Assembly: GCF_001278845.1 (NCBI RefSeq)
Contig: NZ_CP012590.1
Span: forward strand, 3,100,001 to 3,164,000
DNA from: Actinomyces sp. oral taxon 414
GTDB taxonomy: Bacteria > Actinomycetota > Actinomycetes > Actinomycetales > Actinomycetaceae
Direction of reading: 5' to 3'
Length of the DNA: 64,000 bases
Part shown: positions 8,687 through 16,476 of the stretch, in pieces
Numbering within the stretch: position 1 is the first letter of the stretch
Layout of the letters: every line of letters begins with the position of its first letter
Translations under genes and position numbers: made by a program
Notes under the pieces: generated by a model
Seen by the model: only the letters and a program-made list of their open reading frames with translations
The model's database searches: none
Told to the model about the DNA's origin: nothing

Positions 8687-9465
8687 CGCGGCCTCGGGCG
8701 GCGGAGGAGAAACCGGCCCTGCGCGCGGCCGATATCGCCGAAGTCCGGCTGCACCACCTGCATCCGCGGGAACGCGCCACATTCAGGCGCACGATCACCG
8801 CACGCGCACTAGCCCGCTACGAGGCCCGCCGGGCGGAGATCACGTTCACCAACGCCGTGCTGGAGGGATCCACCTTCACGCTGCCCGAGGTCCGCACCCT
8901 GCTCGACGGTCTCACCCCCGAGGGCAAGAAGACCACCGAGGTTCTGGAGGTGTCCAACCTGGCGCGGACAGTCAACCTGCTGCACGACGACGTCGCCGCC
9001 GGAACCTTCGCCCTCGATACCGCGCATCTGCGGCGCTACAACGCCGCACTCATGCAGGGGCTGTTGCTGGAGCCGGGCATCGTCCGGGGCACCGGCGGCA
9101 TCCACGGCGCTCCGGAAGGAATCGCGGTCAACGTCATGGGACGGGTCTTCCACGGCTACAACGACACCACCACCGCACCCGCACTGGCAGTCGCGCACGA
9201 ACGGTGCTCCCATATCGAGGATGTGGTGGAGCGAGCACTCAACTACGCCGCCCTCATCTCCTACATGCAGCCCTTCTCCGATGGGAACAAGCGCACCGCG
9301 CGCTTCATGGCCGACGGGCTGCTCATGAGCCACGGTTACGATGCCGTCGAGATCCCGGCAACGTCGCGGTATGAGTACACCCGAATCCTGGCCGATATGC
9401 TCACCCGGGCGGATACCGGACCCTATGTGGACTTCCTCGCGCGCCGGGCCCGTCAAAACGACTGA
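8683..9465 (+). CDS. Fic-domain protein with altered catalytic motif
   Basis: Fic proteins transfer AMP or other phosphate-containing groups onto target proteins. This 260-residue protein has an N-terminal segment NAVLEGSTFTLPEV (residues 57-70) resembling the inhibitory-helix motif of class II Fic proteins, and the active-site loop at residues 195-207 reads MQPFSDGNKRTAR. The canonical loop starts with His (HPFxDGN); here that position is Gln196. The following Lys (GNK rather than GNG) recalls Doc-type kinases. Loss of the His normally abolishes catalysis, so it is either a non-catalytic binder or uses different chemistry. Translation is coupled to the gene upstream. Confidence 0.9.
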   Translation: MTRPRAAEEKPALRAADIAEVRLHHLHPRERATFRRTITARALARYEARRAEITFTNAVLEGSTFTLPEVRTLLDGLTPEGKKTTEVLEVSNLARTVNLLHDDVAAGTFALDTAHLRRYNAALMQGLLLEPGIVRGTGGIHGAPEGIAVNVMGRVFHGYNDTTTAPALAVAHERCSHIEDVVERALNYAALISYMQPFSDGNKRTARFMADGLLMSHGYDAVEIPATSRYEYTRILADMLTRADTGPYVDFLARRARQND

Positions 9466-9575
9466 CCACTCATCTGCTCCGAACCGTCGGGCTTCGCAGA
9501 TGAAGAGGGATTCTACTGAGAACTGAGGCTTTCTCGCCGGAAAGGGTTCTGGGGCGGGGTCGACCCTCTCCTTCG

Positions 9576-9646
9576 CCGAAATGTGCATTTTGCTCTCGAG
9601 ACGAGCGGTTGGAAGTGCCCGTTCGAGTGCGAAGTGCATATCTCGG
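9576..9646. repeat. Hairpin element family C, copy 1
   Basis: Arms 9576-9599 and 9623-9646 (24 bp, five mismatches; left arm CCGAAATGTGCATTTTGC...) flank a 23-base loop. The same layout and nearly the same loop (CGGTTGGA) recur at 60991-61063. The gene-free stretch 9466-9774 holds nothing else I can identify. Confidence 0.7.
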
Positions 9647-9774
9647 CATCGGAGTCGCCCCGGGGATCGGGGAAAGTCAGCATCACGGCTCGCGTAGGCG
9701 TCACCCGGTCCGCGTGGTCGCCGTCCGGCCCGCGGACACCCTCCCCGCAGGGGGCCGCGGAGGCTCCGGTTAAA

Positions 9775-9791
9775 TGAGCCTTTCTCACCAG
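9775..9791 (+). mobile_element. Solo end of IS type beta
   Basis: TGAGCCTTTCTCACCAG is identical to the terminal inverted repeat of the complete type-beta IS copies. It sits exactly where the N-terminal part of the following antitoxin remnant has been lost. Confidence 0.75.
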
Positions 9792-9796
9792 AAAGA

Positions 9797-9939
9797 TGGG
9801 CGCAGAGGACCTGGAGCGCCTCACCCAGGCGGCGGAGGATCTGGCGGACATCGAAGCGGTCCACTCCGCCCGCGCAGAGGTCGCCGAGCACAGCACCATC
9901 CCCTGGGACGAGGTCAAGACGGACCTCAGACTCGCATGA
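9797..9939 (+). pseudogene. C-terminal remnant of a Phd/YefM-type antitoxin
   Basis: The reading frame encodes AEDLERLTQAAEDLADIEAV...IPWDEVKTDLRLA, matching the last ~45 residues of the complete antitoxin at 14441-14701. The N-terminal DNA-binding half has been replaced by an IS end. No toxin partner remains adjacent. Confidence 0.75.
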
Positions 9940-10082
9940 CCCGCCAGATTGGGTGCAGTTCCGCGGACGCGCGCTGGTTGGGCGAGTTGGGCGGCCGGAC
10001 GCGGTTGTGTCGTGCTTCGTGCGCGTCGCGGGTTGGTAACAAGTGTTGACAACTGGGTTATGTGGCAAATATAGTTGCCGTG

Positions 10083-10294
10083 ATGGGATTCTTGAAGAGT
10101 GCGTGGAAGCACGGCCTCGCACGAGAGGACATCATCATGCTCTGAGCATTCCTGTGACGGTCCATTATTTCGACGGATATGTCATCGTCGTTGACCCCTC
10201 TCGGTCCGGTCATCTGATCGAAGTTGGCGTCAACGATGACGACTTCGTCTTTCATGCCATGTCTGCACGTGAGAAGTTCTTGAGGAGGAAGTAA
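10083..10294 (+). pseudogene. Small toxin-like protein with a frameshift (possibly BrnT/DUF4258-like)
   Basis: Two frames together give MGFLKSAWKHGLAREDII then HALSIPVTVHYFDGY...LIEVGVNDDDFVFHAMSAREKFL. This resembles the compact toxins with HG...ED..HA, a central strand region and a C-terminal HAM..R motif. The frames are joined by a one-base deficit in the CATCATCATGCTC run near 10136; as it stands the ATG frame stops at TGA (10143-10145). The family name is tentative. The intact downstream partner begins two bases after its stop. Confidence 0.6.
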
Positions 10295-10296
10295 AT

Positions 10297-10548
10297 ATGA
10301 AGACGACCGAAGAGATGCTTGACGAGATCGAGAACGCCGACAACGGGGCTGGTCCGGATCCCGTGGCCACAGTCGATGATCCCGCTCTCGCAAAAATTGC
10401 GGTCGCGCAGATACGCCTACGTGCCGCCGAGCGCGCACTCGATGAGGCCGTGATGGCCGCACGCGACATCGGCCTGTCGTGGCAGGCGATCGGGGATGTG
10501 TTGGGCATGACCCGACAGGGTGCGAACAAGCGCTTCCACGCCGCCTGA
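10297..10548 (+). CDS. Helix-turn-helix protein, likely antitoxin of the preceding toxin
   Basis: An 83-residue protein with an acidic N-terminal half and a C-terminal helix-turn-helix (DIGLSWQAIGDVLGMTRQGA), of the sigma-70 region-4-like or Xre-like kind often found in small actinobacterial antitoxins. AGGAGG lies nine bases upstream of the ATG and overlaps the end of the toxin remnant, so the pair formed one operon. With the toxin frameshifted, it is probably an antitoxin that has outlived its toxin. Confidence 0.7.
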   Translation: MKTTEEMLDEIENADNGAGPDPVATVDDPALAKIAVAQIRLRAAERALDEAVMAARDIGLSWQAIGDVLGMTRQGANKRFHAA

Positions 10549-10580
10549 GGAGCCGCTCACTCCGCCCGGGCCCGACTCGG

Positions 10581-10718
10581 CGCCCTCGGGCCTCACGCAC
10601 GCAGACGTCGTCATGATCGTCACCCGTGGTCAGGCCCGGCGCGACTCGCTGCACCGGGACCTGGCCCAGCTCGGCCTGGAATGCCTGGCACCGACAGCCT
10701 CATGGAGGACCGCGGAGC
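10581..10718 (+). pseudogene. N-terminal remnant of a second copy of the Fic-partner gene
   Basis: The translation GLTHADVVMIVTRGQARRDS...LAQLGLECL matches residues ~15-55 of the protein encoded at 8168-8686. A one-base deletion just after ECL shifts the frame, after which DNA similarity continues for about 25 bases (GACAGCCTCATGGAGGAC) and then ends. The rest of the second cassette is missing here; a C-terminal piece survives at 14761. Confidence 0.75.
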
Positions 10719-10842
10719 AGGTCCAGATCTGGATCGCAGCCGGGGACCGGGGAGACTCCATCGCCATGGCCCGCCGCAGCACTCCGCCGGCCTCGAACGC
10801 TGCGCCCCTCCCGCACAGGCGGCCCCATTCACCGCAGCCGGT

Positions 10843-12828
10843 TCAGCCTCCCGCCTCCGGGGCCGCGCCCGGCTGCCGGCCGAGCGCGGCGGCGAGCCCG
10901 TTGAAGTAGGGGTACGGCGCCCAGGCCGCGCGGTCGCCGATGACGTAGAGACGTCGCTTCGCCCGGCTCGCGGCGACGTTGACGAGGTTGACGGTCGACG
11001 AGGCCCAGGCCTTCGCCCCGGGGGCGCTCGGATCTCCTCCCAGGACGAGGAACACGACGTCGGCCTCCCTGCCCTGCGCGGTGTGGATCGTGCCGCCGCG
11101 CAGCCCCGGGTACCGCCTCGCAAGGGACTCCAGCTTGGCGGCCACCACCCGAAACGGCGAGATCGCGATCATCTCCGAGGCGGCCACGCCCCGATCCCCG
11201 AGGTCATCGAGCAGGCGGCACAACCGCGCGATCTGATCGTCCTGAAGATGGGTCCCGGGCATGGTCGCCGGCATATCGAGCCACTGGCTCGCCGGAATCC
11301 TCGGCTCGCCGTCCGGCCCGTCGAAGAGGTCGGGGTGGTCGGGATCGTCCAGACGACGGTGGACCGCGCTGACCATCATGCCGTCATGGGCCATCTTGTT
11401 GCACAGGTCGAACATCGGATCGTCGCACCGGCGATGCACCGTCAGCGGCATGCTCACCCACACCGACTCCTCGCCCTGACGCAAGGCGGTGCCGTCGCGC
11501 GACATACAGTCGGCCAGGGTCTGGACCGACGCCCGCGGCGGGATCCATGTCGGGGAGACGCCGAAAGCGGCGGCGATGTCGCGCTGGGCCTTGCGCGGCA
11601 TGGTGACAACCGGCTGCAGCTGCAGCGGGTCGCCGACGGCGATGACCCGCTGGGCGCGCCAGATCCCTCCGACGGCGTACTGCGGGGGCGCCTGCCCGGC
11701 CTCGTCGATGAGCAGCCAGCCGAGGGACTCGGCCCCGAGACCCGCGAACATGCGGCCGACGGAGGCGAAGGTCGTCGAGACCATCGGCACGACCAGGAAG
11801 AAGGTCTGCCACGCCGCCAGCAGCTTCTCGGGCTCCAGGTTGCGCGGGTGGGCGCCGGCCACCACCTCGATGGCCGCGCGCAGCCCCTTCAGCATGTCAC
11901 CGGCCGCGTTGGCCAGGAAGTCCTCGTGGAGGCGCATAGCCGCCAGGAACAATTCGGAGCGGGCCTCGTCGAGCCGGGCGTCGAGCCACGGCGTGCTCCG
12001 TCATGACGTCCGACCGCAGATTGGTGGGGAGCAGGGCGTCGGCGGTCAGGTACTCCGATAGCGCCGATGGGCAGCGGCCGTCCGCCAGGGCCACCTGCAC
12101 GGTCGCGAGACCGTCGAGGAAGAAGCTGTTGAGGAAGTCGATGTCCGCAGTGGTGTCGCCGGCGCGGTGATCGGAGACGACGGCCGATGAGATGATGATC
12201 CGCCGACTGGCCAGCCGGGGCGTGCCGGCGATCCCCGAGGCCTCGTGGGCGATGTGCAGCAGCGTCCACAGGGAGTCCTCGCCCTGGGGAGGAGCCGTCT
12301 CGCGAGGGCCGCCTCGCGGCGGAGCCCCTCGACGATGTCCGCCTCCTTTTTGAACTCCTGGGCAGCCCGGGAGAATCCGCCGGCCCATTGCGGGCTCGGC
12401 GCCGCACCGGAATCCCTGATCTGAGCGACGGCCCACAGCGCCGAGGAGAGCGTCGCGGAATCGACCATCAGCACCCCGCGGTCGTCGAGCATGACCGCCG
12501 CGCAGGCGCTGGACCCGGCACGGCGCTCGTCGTAGGCGTCCCGGTCCTCGGCGAAGGCGTGATGCAGGTACTGATAGACGTCCTCGAGGTCGTACAGGCC
12601 GAGGTAGACGGTGTGCTGCCATCTCCGTCTCGCTGCGCCCGCCGACGCCGGCCGGCGCAGGTACCGCCACGGCAGGGGCTCCCCCGGCCGCCACTCGATG
12701 ACCTGGCGGCCCTCCGGACGCGTCGATCGCTTGATCGGCTTGGGTACCTTCTGCGGGCTGAAGAGTTCGAGCATCCACCAGTACTGCAGGGTCCGCAGGC
12801 GGTCATCGGGAGCAGGGGCCGTTCTCAT
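10843..12828 (-). pseudogene. Upf1-like SF1 helicase, broken, Walker A region deleted
   Basis: The N-terminal part (from 12828, MRTAPAPDDRLRTLQYWWMLELF) runs to about 12320, where a frameshift moves the protein into another frame (DIDFLNSFFLDGLATVQVAL). A second shift near 11990 leads to the C-terminal helicase part (LIDEAGQAPPQYAVG for motif II, VIAVGDPLQLQPV, TIHTAQGREADVVFL and VAASRAKRRLYVIGDR). The nucleotide-binding GPPGTGKT motif expected between them is absent, so several hundred bases are missing at the second junction. No function is expected. Relatives are large single-gene helicases often found near restriction systems. Confidence 0.75.
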
Positions 12829-12997
12829 ACCGGGATTCTGCCCCGCGGACCCGGCCCGGGGGGAGACGATTCAGCCCTGGCCGACCCCGATCTTGCTGGA
12901 CGGGTGTGTTCCGCCGTCTGCCCCCGGGCCGGGTCGCGCGGGCCTGGTCGAGGTTCGGGGCCGCCGCCGTGATCGGCGCGCAGCGCCACGTCGCGCA

Positions 12998-13041
12998 CCC
13001 CGGAGATCAGACAACCACCCACCGACTTTGCCGACCCCTGG
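12998..13041 (+). mobile_element. Solo right end of an ISAs1-like element
   Basis: The run CCCCGGAGATCAGACAACC...CCGACTTTGCCGACCCCTGG matches the right end of the ISAs1-like element at 42276-43578 over about 44 bases, with few differences. No transposase sequence remains beside it. Confidence 0.65.
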
Positions 13042-13098
13042 CGAGCACCCGCCTCCACAGGGTTTCAGATTTTTCGATTTCTCGGTTACCTTAGTGGC

Positions 13099-13605
13099 AT
13101 GAGCGCTACGACCGCAACGACGCACTCAACGATCTTGCCCCCCGAGAACCTCGAACCCATGCTCGACCTGTCACGCTTCCTGGACCAGGTGGCGCAGCCA
13201 GCCGCGCTCATCGGGCCGGACGGTCAGACCGTCGGCCTCCCGATGGAGGCGTACCGCGTGCTGATCGACATCGTCCGTGCCCTGTCGCAGGGCCGGGCGA
13301 TCACCGTCGCGCCCGTCGACCAGCTGCTGACCACCCAGGAGGCCGCGGACTTCCTCGGCATCAGCCGCCCCACCCTGGTCAAGCTCCTGGAGTCCGGTCG
13401 GATTCCCTTCGAGCGCCCTACGGCGAGCAGGCACCGTCGGGTCCGGCTCGCCGACGTCGTCACGTACCAGCACCAGTCCGCGCAGGAGCGCAGCGACGCC
13501 CTTGACACTATGACTCGCGAGGCGGCCGAGGCCGGCCTGTACGACGACTCCGCAGCGGACTACGCGGCCGCCTTGCGACGGGCCCGCAAAGGCGGACGGG
13601 AATGA
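13099..13605 (+). CDS. HTH (excisionase/MerR-like) antitoxin of a PIN toxin
   Basis: A 168-residue protein with a central winged-helix DNA-binding motif (LLTTQEAADFLGISRPTLVKLLESGRIPFER) of the type called excisionase family. The C-terminal region (DALDTMTREAAEAGLYDD...RRARKGGRE) could be the toxin-neutralising tail. It precedes a PIN-domain gene by seven bases on the same strand, the standard order for such pairs. It probably represses the shared promoter and binds the toxin. Confidence 0.85.
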   Translation: MSATTATTHSTILPPENLEPMLDLSRFLDQVAQPAALIGPDGQTVGLPMEAYRVLIDIVRALSQGRAITVAPVDQLLTTQEAADFLGISRPTLVKLLESGRIPFERPTASRHRRVRLADVVTYQHQSAQERSDALDTMTREAAEAGLYDDSAADYAAALRRARKGGRE

Positions 13606-13612
13606 CGCCGTC

Positions 13613-14236
13613 ATGACCCGCTTCTCGGCGATGCTGGACGCCTGCGTGCTCGTCCCAGTGACACTCGCCGACACGCTCCTGAGGCTCGCCGAGGCCAGCC
13701 TCTACCGCCCCTTGTGGAGCGCTCGGATCATCACCGAGACAGTCCGCGCGATTGAGGAGGTCCATCCTCATCTGTCCACAGACGACATCCAAAATCGAGC
13801 CGACGCCATGGACACCGCCTTCGGCGATGCCTCAGTGACCGGCTGGGAGGCGCTGGAACATGCCATCAGCCTCCCCGATCCCGATGACTGCCATGTCGTG
13901 GCGGCTGCCATTATAGGTCGCGCCGATCTTATCGTCACCAGCAACGTGAAGGACTATCCGCCTGATGTGCTCGCGCCGTACCACATCGAGGTTCAGACCC
14001 CCGACGTCTTCCTCCTTAACCAGCTGGATCTTGCACCTCTCGCCGTCATGTCCGCACTGAGCCGACAGGCACGTTCCTCGCACAAGCCGCAACTCACCCT
14101 CGACACGTTGCTCGATCGTCTCGCCACCTGCGGCACTCCCGACTTCGCACGCGCAGCGAAGACGCAGAAGTGGCGACTCGCGGCGGAACACCAGTCCTCC
14201 CACATACTGAGTTCGCGTCATCACGACGGCCTGTAG
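13613..14236 (+). CDS. PIN-domain RNase toxin (VapC-like)
   Basis: The 207-residue protein carries the acidic residues of PIN ribonucleases: LDACVLVP at the N-terminus, an internal Glu in IITETVRAIEE, and PDPDDCHVVAAAIIGRADLIVTSNVKDYP at the usual third and fourth positions. PIN toxins cut RNA in a metal-dependent way and are restrained by the preceding antitoxin. The C-terminal ~60 residues extend beyond the minimal PIN fold, as in the actinobacterial group paired with HTH antitoxins. Confidence 0.88.
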   Translation: MTRFSAMLDACVLVPVTLADTLLRLAEASLYRPLWSARIITETVRAIEEVHPHLSTDDIQNRADAMDTAFGDASVTGWEALEHAISLPDPDDCHVVAAAIIGRADLIVTSNVKDYPPDVLAPYHIEVQTPDVFLLNQLDLAPLAVMSALSRQARSSHKPQLTLDTLLDRLATCGTPDFARAAKTQKWRLAAEHQSSHILSSRHHDGL

Positions 14237-14440
14237 CAACCATCTCCGAATTCCCCGGCCATACGCCGACCCGCCGGTATTCTTGGCCGCCAGAGCGGTC
14301 GAAAACCCCTCAGCTCACTGACGCCCCGGACCCCAATGGCGGGTTCGATGTGACGACCGGGCCGCGAAGGCCCAACGACGTCCTGGCCCATCCAACTGAC
14401 GCCACTGGCGTGGCAGCAGGGGCGAACTCAATCTGGTGGG

Positions 14441-14701
14441 TCATGCGAGTCCGAGGTCCGCCTTGACCTCGTCCCAGGGGATGGTGCCGTGCTCGGCGAC
14501 CTCTGCGCGGGCAGCGCAGGCCGCTTCGATGTCCGCCAGGTCCTCCGCCGCCTGGGTGAGGCGTTCCAGGTCCTCCGCGTCGATCACCGCGGCCACGCGG
14601 CGACCCCGACGGGTGAGGAAGACGGGGGCGTGATGCACGCGGGCGTCGTTGATGACGTCGGCGAGACGGCTGCGCGCAGCGGAGACGGACATGTCAGTCA
14701 T
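14441..14701 (-). CDS. Phd/YefM-family antitoxin, orphan
   Basis: An 86-residue protein with the Phd/YefM N-terminal DNA-binding fold (MSVSAARSRLADVINDARVHHAPVFLTRRGRRVAAVIDAEDLERL) and an acidic C-terminal tail ending IPWDEVKADLGLA. These antitoxins repress their own operon and block RelE- or Doc-type toxins. No toxin gene follows within 200 bases on this strand. The C-terminal half is present as two further damaged copies, at 9797-9939 and 30962-31107. It might still restrain the orphan RelE at 757, but that is speculative. Confidence 0.85.
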   Translation of the reverse strand: MTDMSVSAARSRLADVINDARVHHAPVFLTRRGRRVAAVIDAEDLERLTQAAEDLADIEAACAARAEVAEHGTIPWDEVKADLGLA

Positions 14702-14760
14702 GATGCACAGTATGGGCGAGAAGCTCGGTGATGTACGCCTTGCCGCTCAGGATCGACTCA

Positions 14761-14888
14761 GTGTTCGACCCGGCCCTGTGGGAGACGACCGACAGCCGTG
14801 ACCCGCAGCGCATCGCCGCGTACCTGGATGTCTGCAAGACCCTCTACATCCCCGCCGTGGACATCGCGGTCAATGTCACGGGACGTGG
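14761..14888 (+). pseudogene. Remnant of a second Fic cassette
   Basis: The translation VFDPALWETTDSRDPQRIAAYL...LYIPAVD matches the C-terminus of the protein encoded at 8168-8686. It then jumps directly to IAVNVTGRG, which matches the middle of the Fic protein (IAVNVMGR, residue ~147). An internal deletion therefore removed the start of fic in this copy, and nothing recognisable follows. Confidence 0.75.
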
Positions 14889-14951
14889 CTCAGTGAAGGT
14901 AGCAATCGCACGCCCCGGCTCATCGAAGCACTTCCCGGCGCGCCACGACCC

Positions 14952-15836
14952 TCACTCTCCCGCAGACCTGGGCCCGCCGCCGCACCCGCGACGAGCCGAC
15001 CCCCAGCGACCGAGGACCTTCGAGACATCCGGAACGACCTGATGAGCGTAGACCTCCTTCCGCGTGAAGCGCAGGGGCAGGTAGCCGCGGGCGATGAGCT
15101 GGCGGTCGCGCCACCGGTCGAGGGCGAATTGGTGCTCGTCGCAGTGGTAGGTGTAGCCGTCGAGTTCCACGACGATCCATCCCTCGACCACCAGATCCAC
15201 CTCGCCGACGCCCTCGATGTCCACCCCGTCCTCGAAGCTCAGACCCGCGGCCTCGAGATCCATGCGCGCCAGTGTCTCCAGGGGAGAGCGTGCCCGATCG
15301 CTCGCGCGCTCGAGCCGGGCGAGCGCCCGGGCCGAGCCGGGGCCGCACAGCAGCGCGCGGACCTGCTCAGCCGTGACCCGCTCGTCGTAAAGGGCGGCGT
15401 CAAGGGCGATGAGCGGGGAATCGTCCTGGACGTGGCAGCGCAGGAAGCGCGCCAGGGCCTCGGCAAGCGGCTGCACCGGAAAAGAGGTGGGTGACGGTCG
15501 GGGCTGATTTCTGTCGGGGTGGAGGATCTCGCGCCCCAGAGCGGAGAATCGCCCACTGCCCGGAACAACGATGTGGATCTGTTCGCGTTCTCGTGCCACC
15601 GGCAGGCCGTAGTGGCGCATAGCGGCCTGACAGGTGAGCAGCCCGCCGTGGATGCGGGCCAGGACGAGGGCGCGGTCGGTGCCCGGGATGCTGATGACGC
15701 CGTGTTCGTGGGCGGTGAGCTCTCCTGCTTCGACGAGGGCGGCGATATGGCGTCGTTGGGTGCGGGTCAGTTCGAGGTCGCGGACGCGCACGGCGCCGTA
15801 GCAGCCGCGGACGAGGGCGAGAAGGTCGTCATGCAT
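14952..15836 (-). CDS. AbiEi-like / DUF559 endonuclease-fold protein
   Basis: A 294-residue protein. The N-terminal part (LVRGCYGAVRVRDLELTRTQRRHIAALVEAGEL) is a winged-helix like that of AbiEi antitoxins. The C-terminal ~110 residues form a DUF559 / Vsr-like nuclease fold with VDIEGVGEVDLVVEGWIVVELDGYTYH, where Asp and ELDG are the expected acidic positions, and RDRQLIARGYLPLRFTRKEV. Such two-domain proteins are widespread in actinobacteria; their role is unproven. It is divergent from the large helicase-methylase run beginning at 16476, and the 120-bp palindromic element at 16050 lies in the shared upstream region. Confidence 0.75.
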   Translation of the reverse strand: MHDDLLALVRGCYGAVRVRDLELTRTQRRHIAALVEAGELTAHEHGVISIPGTDRALVLARIHGGLLTCQAAMRHYGLPVAREREQIHIVVPGSGRFSALGREILHPDRNQPRPSPTSFPVQPLAEALARFLRCHVQDDSPLIALDAALYDERVTAEQVRALLCGPGSARALARLERASDRARSPLETLARMDLEAAGLSFEDGVDIEGVGEVDLVVEGWIVVELDGYTYHCDEHQFALDRWRDRQLIARGYLPLRFTRKEVYAHQVVPDVSKVLGRWGSARRGCGGGPRSAGE

Positions 15837-15885
15837 GGGCCTATTGCCACGCACCGGGGAGAGGATGGCAACGTCCCCGCCCGAT

Positions 15886-16205
15886 CCCTGTGGACAGGTG
15901 GCGCGGAGCCCCGCCTGTGGAGCCCGGCTCGTCGCACCAATCCGGGGATCGGGCCGCGCGCACGCGACCCGGCGACCGGAGACCCCCGACTCAGGGCCCT
16001 CCCCGCGAGCCGACACCGGACCCGAATCGGACACCGGACCCGCGCACGGTGTCCAAATCTGCCACAAAGGCCGCTGCGGCCCCTATGCGCCGCTGACAGA
16101 ACCGCGGAATCACGCGGTTTCATCTCAGCCACCCGGACCGCGCAGCGGCCTTTGTGGCAGATTTGGACAACCACCGCCCCCACCTCGGCCATCCACAGCC
16201 CGGAC
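15886..16205. repeat. About 320-bp repeat containing palindromic element B copy 1
   Basis: This stretch is closely similar to 49047-49340, and its left two-thirds to 40936-41080. Shared words include GTGGAGCCCGGCTCGTCG and GACCCGAATCGGACACCG. It fills most of the 640-base gap between the DUF559 gene and the SNF2 helicase. No frame in it is convincing as protein. Confidence 0.75.
16050..16169. repeat. 120-bp palindromic element, family B copy 1
   Basis: Arms 16050-16078 and 16141-16169 are 29-base perfect reverse complements beginning TGTCCAAATCTGCCACAAAG. The interior (ACAGAACCGCGGAATCACGC) differs from family A but is shared with the copy at 49192. The total length is exactly 120 bp, as in the other three copies. 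Confidence 0.85.
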
Positions 16206-16462
16206 GCGCCCGCTCGCGACTCCCCCGTGCCCGCCCCGGCCGCTTCGGGACACGACCCCGGACGCGCCCGACGCAACCCGTGCCCGCCGGCGAGTGGCTG
16301 ACCCCCAACGGCGCGACCCCGGACGCACCCGACGCGGCCACCGCCCCGATCACGGGGCGGAACGAGGTCGCTGGCGGCCCCGCGGGGCGCGCTGGCGGCC
16401 CGAGCGAAGATCACAGATGAGTAACATGTCTCCGACCGCTCCGGAATCCTCGATCCCCTCCC

Positions 16463-16476
16463 TAGGATCGTCCCCG
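16463..16476 (+). promoter_or_regulatory. Possible -10 element for a leaderless start
   Basis: TAGGAT at 16463-16468 lies seven bases before the GTG at 16476, the spacing expected if transcription begins at the start codon. No ribosome-binding sequence precedes this GTG, which supports a leaderless message for the first gene of the large cluster. Confidence 0.4.
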
